Assembly (NCBI GenBank): GCA_026413225.1
Contig: CM048552.1
Coordinates: 63,193,001 to 63,257,000 of the forward strand
Direction of reading: 5' to 3'
DNA: 64,000 nt
Source: Otis tarda
Lineage: Eukaryota > Chordata > Aves > Otidiformes > Otididae
Shown: piece after piece, positions 41,001 through 51,300 of the stretch
Numbering within the stretch: position 1 is the first letter of the stretch
Layout: each line of letters begins with the position of its first letter
The notes under the pieces: generated by a model
What the model was told of the DNA's origin: nothing
What the model saw: the letters and a program-made list of their open reading frames with translations, nothing else
Database searches by the model: none
Position numbers and translations under genes: made by a program

Positions 41001-44000
41001 CCCTGAGTTTCATTTTACTTTCAGCATGATCAAAAAAAGAGAAAAAGACTCAACTGTCCTCAAACTAAGATTAGTGACACCAACTGAATACAGCAAGCTT
41101 TGAGGATGACAAAGAACGAATACAGTTAATCAGGACAAAGTTTTCTTCCTTCCCAACTATACCCCCACTAGAAAACAAACAAATAAACCCAATCCAAACC
41201 TGACCTATGGATGCATCTAACTCAAATATCATCAGTTTTAGTTTGATTCCACCTGTCCAGACAACACTAACTACACATCCACTTAGTTTAAAAGTCGTAA
41301 CATCAGTAAAGCCTATCGACCTATCTTCTGCCTAAGTCTCATGTGTCCAAAAAAAAACTAATAAAGCCCTTCAAAAATACTTTTTGCCACTTGAGGCCAC
41401 CAATACCTACTTATACCAGTAGCCTACAACTTTTAACCAGAGATCCCTGGAGGTTCACAAGCTATTAAGAATCTTAGAAAGATAAGAGAATCAAATCTTT
41501 TGTCATTAGGCTTAAATTCATTAAACAACCTCCAGAGGACTCAAGTCTTTAAAGGCTGAGAAGTATAGATCCAAGTTGTCCTTCTAATAAAATCATACTA
41601 GGGCCTATTCACAAAACAACCGCAAAACATTTTGATACACTTTAAAAAAAAAAGTATAAAAATTAAGAACAACTATAGTTAAAAGAAATATCAAAGTTCA
41701 AAACTGATAGCATGTGACTTCTCTGTTCATGTTGTTAATCTGTTCTCTCCATTTCCCAAAACCCACTTTACTGTTAACTAATGTAACCTAAACTGATACC
41801 AAAAGAACCATTTTGACCATTTTTCATGATCAGACACACACACCTCAACACCTGGCAAACACTAAATCATCTACATAAAAAAAAAAAAAAAGAAGAAAAA
41901 AAAAAAAGAAAATACCTTTCAAAATATACTAGTTGTTTAAATGTCAGTTAAGTAACTAAATATAAACACCTTGTAGTTCATTTTAGCATCCCCAAGATGC
42001 TCACTCCTTTTTGCCATACTACAAAATCCTGAACACATCACAAGGACAATTTACTGTTTTCACTTTCTACAAAAAGTCGGCACTTATTACCCCTCAGTCA
42101 AACGTTCCAATAACTGATGATTTCTAATGCAGACAATACCCAAGCAACTGACTTGGACCTCCCTGCTCTCATAGATCTCATAGCCTGCAACCAAGCTGCT
42201 AATATAAGATTTCTTCCACTTCTCAAAAAGCATCGGGACAAACCACTGCTAAAAAAAGCATGCACCTAAAAGGACTGGGTAGGAGCCAGGAGGTAGTTCT
42301 TATATTCCCATTTGTGAGGTGCAAGCAGTATACAACACTTTCTGCAAGCAAACACTGCCAAAACTCCCACCACTTTCACTGAAGCTAGGATTTTACAGAC
42401 AAGGGGTACTAGATGTTCAGCACTTTTGGAAATCAGACCTTTTAGATGCAACATGTCATTCTTCAGTATCAATTTAGTATAAGCAGCTAGCGCTTTCAAA
42501 TCACTTTCTTCTCTCCTACTTCGGTGATACTTTTAACAGGGTGGCAGCAGCAGCACCGCTACAGACAGCATATTACAGAGATCTCTAAGTCCATTAACTG
42601 CTCTCATTTATTGTCTCCGACTCTTCAGAGGTAGGATCCCTCTTCCATCCTCCTCCCCCACCTCTATGCCACTGCCTACTACAGAGACTCTCCTAAGGTC
42701 CTCATTTCCATTGGAACACTAACTTCTTGAGAAGTTTCTCTCCAGAGACTACCAGGAGAGAGTTCCCCATCACCTGATTAGCCAGAAAACTGCAATTCAG
42801 ACACCTGAAGTTCCCATGCACATTCTGAGAAGTCTCCCTGATGGACACTTAAAGGGGCTTCCTCAGCACCACAAGCTCAGCATACTGGAAGTCAGCCATC
42901 TTTCTTTGTACTTGCCTATTCCTCATGTCCTTACCTCATATGGCCGGAGCTCAGGTGCTGTGCTGTTTAGGCAGGAGGGAGTCCATTGGCTGGAAATGCT
43001 GACTTTGACATTACTGAATGTCTTTCTGGAAGCATGGAGCAGGGAATAACTGCCAGAAAACAAACAAGCACAGGTTGGCCAAATCTTCTCCAGAAGTCAA
43101 GTGGGAAAGAGTGGAACTCAAAAATACAGATACATGCTGTCTAAGCAGGCAGCATAGCAGAGAACTGGCAGTTTTGGAGATAGTCAGTACCAGGAATTCC
43201 CAGATTATGGGCAGACACATTGATTTCAGTGGGGAGTTTTGAAAGAGAGTCTTGACTGGAGAGGACTTCCTCTTTTATTTTTCAAAAGAGGAAGTGACTG
43301 TGCAACAACAATTAGGCAACTCAGGAAAAAAAGAAAAAAAACCACAAAGAGAAAAGAGAAGAACTAATCTGGCTAACCACCATTCCAAGTGCTCTTCCAG
43401 AGGCAGATTAGGTATCAGCAGCAGTATTGCTGTGAGATCAAAGGACATCAGTGAGGCAAAGCTTGTAAGGTGAGGCAGTATGGTAGTCCAGCTCTTGTCA
43501 GATGGTGTAACAGACAAGATTTCAACAAACAAATCTAGCAGACTTTCAGATATGAAGCTGTGACCTCCCTGTTCTAGAGGCCTGTCCACTCTCTGTAAAT
43601 AGTACTTTCAGAAGAGAAGAGGACCCCAAAAGTAATGTCAGCATGTTCCATCAGTCGGAACAGGCATTAAATGAGTTCTGCGCATCAGGGTTTGCTTCCT
43701 TCCTCTTTGCAGCTAGTTCCTTCCCACACCCACTCACATTCTGCTTTCTGCAACAGACTGCTGCTGGCTTGGCACAGTCAGCCTCACCTTTGGTGCAAGC
43801 CCTGTTTGTGGCTGAATACCCCAGGGACACAGCACACTTAGCTCCACTACTGCATGACTCCCAGACCAGTTGGTATTATTAGTTCTTAAGTTTGTTTTCA
43901 AAACTCATAGACAAAGATTAACAGCATTTCCCTACCCCCATTCTCCTTCTCTGGACATGCCATCCCCTCCCCAAAATCAGTGAGATGAAGATTTCTCTGT

Positions 44001-44122
44001 GCAGAGATACACTCAACCTACCTGAAGAAGGTCAGCAGGAACACAACAATATGATGGTGGGTGCAATGGGACACAAGGCCTCTGTTTGCAGGCTGCCTCC
44101 GTAAGCTTCCAGGCACAGCCAT
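25945..44122 (-). CDS. SLC37A3: SLC37A3, sugar-phosphate exchanger family member 3 (complete, 14 coding exons)
   Basis: The 14 coding exons, listed separately, join to 1,506 nt: 501 residues plus stop, close to the human protein (about 494). The frame is kept across all junctions with GT-AG introns. The product is a 12-helix major facilitator protein of the SLC37 family. Mammalian SLC37A3 works in lysosomes with ATRAID and is needed to release nitrogen-containing bisphosphonates; its natural substrate is not firmly known. Visible marks are the HHHIVVFLLTFFSYSLLHASRK first helix (about residues 22-43), an N-S-T glycosylation sequon at 62-64 in the first lumenal loop, the SSNHLF-like LWNSNHLF, GDRLNLRWVLSFG, STGWPCVVAVMGNWFG, an acidic central cytoplasmic loop (244-272) and SFFFWLPFYLSNNFGW. 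The start Met has a strong Kozak context (A at -3, G at +4) and aligns with the human start. Introns run from 0.5 to 2.5 kb; intron 6 carries an old CR1. Confidence 0.97.
26899..26964 (-). CDS. SLC37A3: SLC37A3 coding exon 13
   Basis: Residues 450-471 (YLVSLIQENLGWMWVFYFF), start of the last helix. Length 66 nt, phase 0 both ends. The acceptor is the TTTTTAG in front of TAT, not the second TAG six bases later, since only the first keeps the conserved YLVSL. Confidence 0.94.
28713..28864 (-). CDS. SLC37A3: SLC37A3 coding exon 12
   Basis: Residues 399-449, highly conserved: FFIGGPSNMISSAISADLG to GTGSIGAAVGQ, covering helices 10 and 11. Acceptor TTCCAG, donor CAG|GTGAGG. Confidence 0.98.
29827..29874 (-). 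CDS. SLC37A3: SLC37A3 coding exon 11 (48-nt, frame-neutral)
   Basis: Residues 383-398 plus one base (RSPNSKPINAVIMTIT). At 48 nt with phase 1 on both sides it can be skipped without shifting the frame. From memory, a human isoform is 16 residues shorter (478 against 494), which fits this exon as a cassette. The weaker donor (CAG|GTATCT) is also consistent. Confidence 0.95.
30750..30880 (-). repeat. Possible ancient SINE remnant in SLC37A3 intron 10
   Basis: Contains AGATCTCAAAGTGCTCTGTAAA, then CACCCCATTTTGGAGGAAGAC and GAGAGTTAAAGCAC, which together follow the order of the conserved amniote SINE core in the opposite orientation to MIR as usually written. It is strongly diverged, and family and ends are uncertain. 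Confidence 0.4.
31477..31578 (-). CDS. SLC37A3: SLC37A3 coding exon 10
   Basis: Residues 349-382 plus one base (GGTIQGLISDVLQKRAPVLA then helix 9). Length 102 nt, phase 1 both ends. The acceptor lies directly after a long T-tract (TTTTTTTTTGCAG). Confidence 0.96.
32820..32961 (-). CDS. SLC37A3: SLC37A3 coding exon 9
   Basis: Residues 302-348 plus one base. The segment from YSLAYACLKLVNYSFFFWLP through KEAEADQLSIWYDVGGII is nearly identical to the remembered human sequence. Acceptor TTCCAG, donor TAG|GTGAGT. Confidence 0.98.
35239..35420 (-). CDS. SLC37A3: SLC37A3 coding exon 8
   Basis: Residues 241-301: the large cytoplasmic loop between the two six-helix halves, very acidic (DDDADDDD at about 264-271), then QACCLPGV, where helix 7 starts. 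An RPLM sequence at 259-262 corresponds to human RPLI, but the acid spacing is not a canonical lysosomal dileucine signal. Confidence 0.96.
36484..36568 (-). CDS. SLC37A3: SLC37A3 coding exon 7
   Basis: Residues 213-240 plus one base: helix 6 (YAFLVTASVQFAGG to FFGLLTSPKEV). Acceptor CTCCAG, donor GG|GTAAGT. Confidence 0.96.
36850..37200 (-). repeat. Old CR1 LINE in SLC37A3 intron 6
   Basis: On plus it reads as a diverged reverse complement of CR1: ACCAGGTTGCTCAGGGC, then CCAATGCTTAACTTCATAGTGAAAGAGTTTTCC, GGAAGGCTGCTATTTGG and CTCTGTTAGCCTGTTCTCAC. The terminal repeat is missing. It lies in the same orientation as SLC37A3, between coding exons 6 and 7. Confidence 0.75.
37664..37760 (-). CDS. 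SLC37A3: SLC37A3 coding exon 6
   Basis: Residues 180-212, reading RGFVFGLWSACASVGNILGA to KYGYE, the helix 5 region with the family's GLWSACASVGN. Acceptor CTGCAG, donor GAG|GTAGGT. Confidence 0.96.
38368..38513 (-). CDS. SLC37A3: SLC37A3 coding exon 5
   Basis: Residues 132 to part of 180: helix 3 to 4 and the conserved LLQSTGWPCVVAVMGNWFG. Length 146 nt. The donor GG|GTAAGTT splits a glycine codon after the second base. Confidence 0.96.
39741..39824 (-). CDS. SLC37A3: SLC37A3 coding exon 4
   Basis: Residues 104-131, carrying GDRLNLRWVLSFGMCSSALV, the MFS helix 2-3 signature loop (GDRxxxR type). Length 84 nt, phase 0 both ends. Acceptor TTCTTAG, donor GTAAGT. Confidence 0.96.
40329..40421 (-). 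CDS. SLC37A3: SLC37A3 coding exon 3
   Basis: Residues 73-103 (LWNSNHLFPNAEEATLFLG to FSYAV), covering the end of the lumenal loop and helix 2. Length 93 nt, phase 0 at both ends, so skipping would keep the frame. Donor GTG|GTGAGT. Confidence 0.96.
40422..42934 (-). other. SLC37A3: SLC37A3 intron 2 (largest internal intron)
   Basis: A 2.5-kb intron between coding exons 2 and 3, AT-rich with A-runs near 41,642 and 41,878-41,906. No other gene or recognisable repeat is seen inside it. Confidence 0.85.
42935..43049 (-). CDS. SLC37A3: SLC37A3 coding exon 2
   Basis: Residues 34-72, from SYSLLHASRKTFSNVK to the glycosylated lumenal loop. The acceptor is TGGCAG and the donor GAG|GTAAGG. The incoming junction splits the serine codon. 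Confidence 0.95.
44022..44122 (-). CDS. SLC37A3: SLC37A3 coding exon 1
   Basis: Encodes residues 1-33 plus two bases of codon 34: start Met, a variable basic N-terminus, and the start of helix 1 (HHHIVVFLLTFF). The donor reads CAG|GTAGGT. The exon continues upstream as 5' UTR, probably to about 44,197, where a pyrimidine-rich stretch precedes an AAG acceptor. Confidence 0.93.
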
Positions 44123-44197
44123 CCTCCTGGCAGCCCTAACCCTGCTCCTGCCCTTGGCCACAAAGGCTGGATGGTGCTTAGGTCATTTTTCTTCTCA

Positions 44198-47100
44198 CTT
44201 AAACAGAAGAAGGTGGAAAGGGAGGAAAGAAGAAAATATATTTGAATTAAAACACAAATATAAAATACAGCTGTGTTCCCTAAACAGCTGGAATTCCTCA
44301 GGAACAACTCTATGCCATTCCTCCCAAATTTGTTTCACATCTCTACCCATCTCATCACCTGTACATTTCTCGACACCTTCTGTGCCCAGAAATGTCTTTT
44401 AACTCCCATTCTCCCAGTACTCTCATGGTTATCCTCCAACTCGCCTCTCTTTTTGTTCCCTTCCTAACAGATGCCGCTTTGGTGCCCACCATCAAAGGAG
44501 CTCCCCCAGGATCTACCAGCTTCCAGCATTCCCACGTTAAAGCACACTCTGCACCTTTTTGGTGCAGGTTTCGGATCTAACCGCCTCTTCAAGATCTCAT
44601 TGAAAAAATATACCCAAGATTGGACTCACAGAGCTGGAACCAGGAAAGTAACTGTGAGGACAGCGCTGAAATCCAACAGCTAGACTCCCTGCCTATTCAT
44701 TGTCCAGCCCTACATCATAGCTCCATCTCTCAGTAACTCTGTAGTACAGCGTGTACCTAAACTTCTAGATACAGATATCAGAACTGAGGAAAGGCTATCA
44801 CAGACGCACAGTTTCTTAGTGCCGGCTCACTCTCTCAGCTGGCACAGCTGAGGAGTCGTTTCTGCAAACTGAGTCTGCGAAACAACCCTGCTGGGCAATG
44901 AAGGGACTCTCTCCACGTGTCCCTTTTGTTTTCGAGGCTGAGATCTTTTCAGGCAGCTTTCCTTGCCGCAGCTCACAAAGCAGCTCACAAACACTCACGC
45001 CTGTGCAATGGAGAGAGCACTGTAGAGAAAGATACGCTGTATACTGATGTTGCTGCTCAAGGCAGAACTTGATTCTGTTCAGGCTAGCTGGCTTAAGACA
45101 ATCAGTTGGCGGGAGCTGCGCTTTCAAGAGACGTTCAAACACAACATGCTTTCTGAATGCTGAGGAAAGGTAAAATAACCTACCACCTCTGTTCCCTCAA
45201 AGAATCAGAGCTGAAATAAGACAGAAAAATGCCTTTGTGTTCTTTCGTATCCACAGGTGCTTTTTGTAATGATTCGCAAATCTGACAGAAGACTTTCCAA
45301 GTTCGGCTTCATAACCTCCCTTGGAGAAATCAGAAGTCATTGCCCAGACTCCCTCTTATACAAATTTCTGGCTCCTGCTAAAAAGCCAGTATTTCACTGA
45401 GGCTTTTTGTTCTTCCTCCAAATAACTTTTAAAGGATTCATCAAGACAACTTTTGCCATAAGTAGTCTTCCTTTCCTGTTCTCTTTATGATGATTTGTGC
45501 CTGGCCCACAAACAGACGCCAGTCGCTACTTGATACGTTAACCGTTACAGAAACTGAAGCCACATCTGACCTCCAAAACAGAGTACGGCACAGAGATCCT
45601 CTGCATAACATGGATCCAGCTATTGCACCTTTGAGACACTGGAGTCACGTTTATCCTATGCCACACTTTAATGTCTTAATTCTCATCCAGGACATGCAGC
45701 AAGTCTATGCAAGATCTGAGACCATCTGCATCTACGCAGCCCAGGTGCAGCTAAGCCAGGCTCCCATTCCTCCAGCTAGCACAGAACACACAGAAGGTGT
45801 GCCAGCACCTTCTCGTAGGGACATGCTTATAGACTGCTTGGGTTCACCTACAGCTAGAGCTGTGGGAAGGCAAGGGTAGCCCTGGAAGAGGCAAATTCAC
45901 ACGTAGTCTTGATAGGACCTCCACCTAAGGTCCCTGACCATTTCTCAATGTCAGTGAACTCAACACCCAGACAAGTATCACACAGTGCTACTCCCTTTTG
46001 GGCAGCAGTAAAACTGCATGAAGAAGAGAAAGGAACCCAAGGCACTCCAATTTCCCAGCACCACAGTCCTTACAGGCCCCCAAATCATGTGGTCTGTTGG
46101 TCAGACACAAGAGCTTGTTCTCCTTACCTTCCTCGCCTTCCCCTCCCACTCAGCAACAGCAGATAACAGACTTCTCCTGGGGAAAGCAAAACACTGCCAG
46201 TTGTGCAATGCTGCGGGAAAAGTTCCTTCAGCGAGTAATCAGTTCACAGCCCAAAGCACAAGATTTACTACTTGCTTCATGTCAACATATGCAAATACAG
46301 AACTTATCTGTAAAAGATACTGAGTCTTTTTAAAGCAAAGAGCTGGTTTTGACCTTAAAGTCACCTATTTTTTTAATAGCATTTACTACTGAAATTATCT
46401 GTTCCTCAGAACTTTTTTCAATCTCAGCTAATTTTCCAGAAGACCACCTTCTGGCACAGGATGACACTTTTCACTTACTTACAGTGAATTTACAGGGACT
46501 ACAAAAGATCTTCTTTTCCCTTTTTTTCTTTCTTCATCCTGTCCTTTTTATATCCAAAACTGGCATTCTCCATAGGCTAGAAGAGCATGGAAGCAGCAGT
46601 TCAGCCTTATAAATTAGTCTTCTAACTATTCTGAGAACACCACATTAAATTTGTAGGGGAAGGGAAGCACAAACTAGGAGGCAAGATAAACCACAGAAAC
46701 CAAGGCAGTGAAGCACAAGCCTTCAAGAAAGGAAGAAGTCTGCTTTTAGGGAGTTAGACTGCCTTGTCTGCTTGTTGAGCACTATTTACCTTCAGCTAAC
46801 CAATATTTTGAAGAAGCTTTTGTTAAGCTTTCTGCATTCTCCTTTATCCCTTCCCTTAAGGTCAAAATAAGACACATTAAGTTTAAAATAAACTTCCTTA
46901 ACACCACACCGCTGTCCTCCAAAGCTGGCAGGAAAGACCAGAGTTAACATTCCTGGGACTTCCAAAGTGCAAAACAAACAAACATTTTTTTTTAAGAAAA
47001 AAAAAAAAAGCAACATGCTCCTTTATGCCATTTTTGCAGAGGGAAGAAAAGAGGCACAAAGCCAGCCCCACACGGAGCCCTTCGCAGCCACCACAGACAG

Positions 47101-47314
47101 ACCGCCTGACGCCCGAGAGCCCCGGCTGGGAGCCGCTGGGGAGGAAAAGGGTCTCCCCCCGCCAAGCACCGAGTGAGCCCGAGCACAGCCAGGCCTGCTG
47201 CGGAGGCCACAGGCGGGCGAGCCCCCGCCCCCGCCCGCCCCCGGTAACCCAGGGCCAGCGGTACAGGCCTGGCCTGGCCCAGAGGCCGCACGCCGGCCGG
47301 CGGGCACCGCTCAC
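44198..47314 (-). other. SLC37A3: Probable SLC37A3 5' UTR intron
   Basis: It runs from a donor-like CTCAG|GTGAGC (minus) in the CpG island at 47,315 to the pyrimidine-rich acceptor candidate at 44,198-44,199. It contains no conserved coding exon. A second donor candidate (TTCG|GTGAGG) lies at 47,390. Human SLC37A3 also has a noncoding first exon, from memory. Confidence 0.55.
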
Positions 47315-47932
47315 CTGAGGGTGGCTGCGGCGCCGGCCCCGCACCCTGCCGCGCCCCACCGTGCCGCTCGGCCGGACCAGTTCCCTCACCGAAACGGATG
47401 ATGAGGACGCGGCTCTCCCCGCCCTCAGCCGACCCCCGCCCGGGTCCCGGCGCAGGGACCCCAGCGGCCACGTCCTCAGCGCGCCGGGCGGGGCGAGGAG
47501 CTGAGCCGGTAACAGGAGGGCACGCACCGGCCCCACCGCAACCGTTAGCCCACCTCGGCCGTTAAACCGCCGCCCCACACGCTGTGTCGTCGTCCCCCCT
47601 CCCCCCCGCAAGGAGAAAACCACCCGGCCCCGCGTACCGGGGTCGGCCAGCACGGCCCTCAGGAAGTCAGGGGGAGGCAGCGGCTCTTCCGGCGGGAGGG
47701 GCCCGCGGGTAGGGCGGGAGCTGTAGTCCGGGCAGGAAGGGCTCTGCCCCCGGGCCCCTCGCCCGCCTCCCCTTCCACCTCTCAGGGGGCAGGGAGCCAG
47801 CAGCGCCGGCACAGCTCCCCCGGCTGGGCCTACGGGTGCAAGGCAGGAGGAAGAGGAGGAGCCGGACTACATTTCCCGCCGGCCCCGAGAGGGCCGGGGC
47901 GGGTACAAAGCGGGCGGTACCTGTCCCGGCAG

Positions 47933-48098
47933 GTGAGCGCCGACAGGTGAGCGGCCGAGCGGGACGGGACGGGACAGGACGGGGGTTCCTTTCCGTGGGC
48001 CCTCGGCTGCCGTGAGCTGGGCCAGGGCGGTGGCTGCCGCCTTCCCCCCCCCGCCCCCCGTCAGCCCCTCACCGCCGGGCTCTCGCTGACCGCCACAG
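47933..48098 (+). other. RAB19: RAB19 5' UTR intron (about 150-166 nt)
   Basis: Two CAG|GTGAGCG donors lie 14 bases apart (exon ends 47,932 and 47,946). The acceptor GCCACAG at 48,098 leaves 18 bases of leader before the ATG. A C-rich tract at about 48,040-48,060 serves as the pyrimidine stretch. This is inferred from splice consensus only. Confidence 0.6.
47961..47985 (+). repeat. GGGAC tandem repeat with G-quadruplex pattern
   Basis: Three GGGAC units followed by AGGAC and a run of five G give four G-tracts of three or more with loops of 2, 2 and 7 bases. It lies just inside RAB19 intron 1 on the non-template strand, where G-quadruplex or R-loop formation is plausible. Confidence 0.7.
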
Positions 48099-48116
48099 GC
48101 CCGCCCGGGAGCCGCG

Positions 48117-48311
48117 ATGCCTTTCTCCAGCTCCGGGGCGGACGATGCCTTTGATTACCTTTTCAAAATCATCCTGATCGGGGACTCCAACGTGGGGAAG
48201 ACCTGCGTGGTGCACCGCTTCAAGACGGGGCAGTACAACGAGAAGCAGCAGAACACCATCGGCGTCGATTTCACCGTGCGTTCCATGGACATCGACGGCA
48301 AGAAAGTGAAG
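48117..48311 (+). CDS. RAB19: RAB19 coding exon 1
   Basis: Residues 1-65: short N-terminus, P-loop and switch I, ending GKKVK. Phase 0 donor AAG|GTTGGT (a less common +3 T). The exon begins at 48,099 with leader sequence. Confidence 0.95.
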
Positions 48312-51300
48312 GTTGGTGACTGGAGCCAGCCTAGGCTGCTCAGTGGGCTGCGCCTGCTCGCCATCACCGTGTCGCCGTTCCCGTGTGGGTGCTGGGGGAG
48401 TGATGGGACACACAGCAGCTCCTGCTCGGCCCTGCTGAAGGTAGCAGGCAAAAGCTGGCTGCCTTTCTGACCAGGGGTGTTTCCCAGGACAGCTTTCCCT
48501 CAGGAGGATGCCCTGGGGCAGGAAGTCACTCTCATTTGGGTACATACTCGCTCTCGTGATTTGTCTGGATCTACCTGTGGAGTGGGCTCATGCTTTGCCT
48601 GTAGGGAGCTCTTGAAAGCCAGCTCTGGTTTGGAGGGGGTGTCTCCTCCCTCCTTCAGAGATGTGGGGATTTGAGCTGGGACACTGAGGAGGGAAAACTC
48701 TCCAGTTTGCAAAGGTTCTGCTTTGATGCATGTGTTATTTGAGAGAACATGAAGACTTGTAAGACAAAGACCAGAATAAATTGTTAGCTAGGGCTTACCT
48801 CCGTACACTGACGAAAGTTCAGATGCCTGCCTTTTATGCAGCTTTGCTCTGTCCAACCCTGCATCAGGGCTTCTTAACTCTTCTTCCTTTCCTGTTAAAA
48901 GGCTGTAATGCTCTACACCTCTTAATACAGTTGTTGGAACTGGGTTTCTTGGCCTCTTTGAACAGCTAGTAACCCTTGCAGCTTTCTCTTTGTTTTGTGT
49001 AGACTGTCTTTACAAGGTGTGTAAATGTCTCTTCAGATCTAGAGAGGGCAAAGCCCCACTGTGGTGTAGTAGAGTGAGCTGGGACGGGCCTAGCTGCCTT
49101 CTAGACAAGGGGCTTCAAAAGCATAGATATTGATGGCAAACACCCAAGAAGCACATTTGCTAATCTTTGCAACTTCTATCCTTTCTCTTACAGATCCAAG
49201 TGTGGGACACAGCTGGTCAAGAACGCTTCCGAACCATAACCCAGTCTTATTACAGGAGTGCCCATGGGGCCATCCTTGCCTATGACCTTACTAGGAGGTC
49301 CACATTTGAATCCATTCCTCACTGGATTCATGAAATTGAAAAGTATGGTGCTGCAAACTTGGTCATGATGTTAATTGGTAGGAATCTAATTTTAAATATT
49401 ATGTTGTGTAGCTTTTTAAATATGTATAAAATTCTCTTCACTTTCCCTCCACTACTTAAAGCATCTATAAGTTATGCATTAAAGAAGAATGCAGTTTTAA
49501 TTAAAAGAGATCAGAAAGTGTATGACTTTGGCCTAAGCTTAAAAAATGAGGAAAGTCACAGCCTGGTCCTGACAGGACCAAGCCCATTGCAGACAGTGAA
49601 ACCTTTTTACTTGTTTCCTTTCCTGCTGGAGTAACACAACAAGCTTGCTGCTAGTCTAGCAAGCAGGGAAAACCTTATTGAGGTTAGAATTGCAGTAAGT
49701 CTGATCCTATACTCCTGATGTGCAGGAATTTAGCGGCTCAATAATTCAAGATGAAGGGGAATGCACAGAGCAACACAACTCCTCGTTCTCATCTTTCCTC
49801 TTCTGTTCTTTTGATATGCATGTGCATTGCCCTGTAATGGGACTCCCGATCAGGTAAGACAGTACATGGGGACATTGCTGTTGCAAAGCATGAAGCAGTC
49901 TGCTGGCATTTCTCCTTCTCCTCTTTTATTCCGCTAACATTCAGGAAATTTTGCCTCTTCAGGAAAGGAATAGGTAGAAATTGCTGAGAGTCGAGCTGGT
50001 AGGAAGCAGTCTGGTTCTTTCCCTTTGTTTCAGGTTATCATTGCTCTTCCCTCCCCCAAGGAAGAAGCTGCAAATGAGAGAATTGGTGTAGTAAAATGAC
50101 AGAGCCTTTATTTACATTCCACTGCTTCTGCCTGTGGCACTGTGCTAAGAGCAACACATGCAGCCACCCAAACTGGCTCTTGAGGATAGGCAGCGTTGAG
50201 CCCCACAGCGCAGCAGGCATGGGACCTAAGCTTCTGCCTGCGCTCCTAGCAAATTACTTGTTTCTGCCGTGGTGGTTCTTCCTGTTCTTCTGCCGAAGAA
50301 ACAAACAACAAATTCCGACCTGCATGTAACTGCAGTGCTTGGAATGAGTAAGGAGTGGGGGAGTGTGGAAAAAGTCACTAAACTTTGGTAGGGTTTTTCT
50401 AACTTTTCTCACTAATTTAAAGAACAGGACCTATCTGTGTGTGTAATGGGGACTGCTGGTGGTGGTTGTTTCTTTTAAGAAAGAAGTTTTGAAATTGGTA
50501 AAAATAAAGCTTTTGTCAAGGATCTAGCTTGCTGCTTTCTTCCAAAGCTGTTGCTGTGGGCTTTACTTACTTTGCCAGGAAGTCTTTGTACATTTAATTA
50601 CACGGAGTCATGTTATACACCTTTCTAGGATGAGGTTAAGAAGTCTAACTTTCCCTTCTGGAACTGAAGGAGGAAAGAGGAGGGGGCTCTCTTTAAGAAG
50701 GCAAAGTAACCCTCAAGCAAGGTGGGGGGCTGGGGAGAAGCTGTAGTTTTCTTTTGTGGGGTGGGTTGGGTTTGTTTGGTTTTTTTTTTTCCTTTTAGGA
50801 AAAACTGAAAGGGACTTAAGGGGAGGGGAGTTGGCTTATATATGCTTCAGACTGGACATCTGAATTTGATGAAGGATTGTCCTGAAACTATGAATGTAGA
50901 CTTCAGCCAGGTACTGCACGTACCAGAACTGATCATAATTCCACCTGTTGCAACTACTTAAATATACATGGGTATTTTATCTGACGTGTTTCATGACTTC
51001 TAACAGATTTTGACTAAACTGCTTCAAGTAAAAGTTTTTAATCTATATGTGCTTAAACTTCTTAAGTATCCATTTTAAACATTAAGGTAGCTAGTATGAA
51101 TTCTTGTCTTTTTTGACATCATTTTGGTATTACTGACTTGTATAAATAGATCATGTTAAAATCTGATTAACAGTTGAGCATGTTCTTCCTGGGCATTAGT
51201 GGGGCTTCTTTTTGGAGGAGAGCTGCTTTAAACTAACATGCCAGATCTTCAGAGCTGAGTGTCCACTTTCGGATGTGTCAAGGCAGCTTGACGATAGCAT

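Larger units (their letters stand above)
47040..48330. promoter_or_regulatory. CpG island, shared SLC37A3/RAB19 bidirectional promoter
   Basis: Very GC- and CpG-rich DNA with no TATA box near the presumed starts. A donor site for an SLC37A3 leader exon (minus, 47,315) and donor sites for a RAB19 leader exon (plus, 47,932 or 47,946) face away from each other with about 600 bases between. This is the usual layout of a divergent housekeeping promoter. Exact start sites cannot be read from sequence. Confidence 0.8.

Noticed and set aside
44032-44307. 91-codon minus frame starting MFLRNSS at SLC37A3 exon 1
   Set aside because: It is in a different frame from the conserved HHHIVVFLLTFF helix and crosses intron sequence.
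46898-47812. 304-codon open frame on minus across the CpG island
   Set aside because: Its translation is GC-driven and rich in Gly, Arg and Pro with no domain. It runs through the leader-exon donor of SLC37A3 into intronic T-runs, so it is a chance frame.
48069-48545. 158-codon minus frame over RAB19 exon 1
   Set aside because: It is the antisense shadow of a real RAB19 exon.
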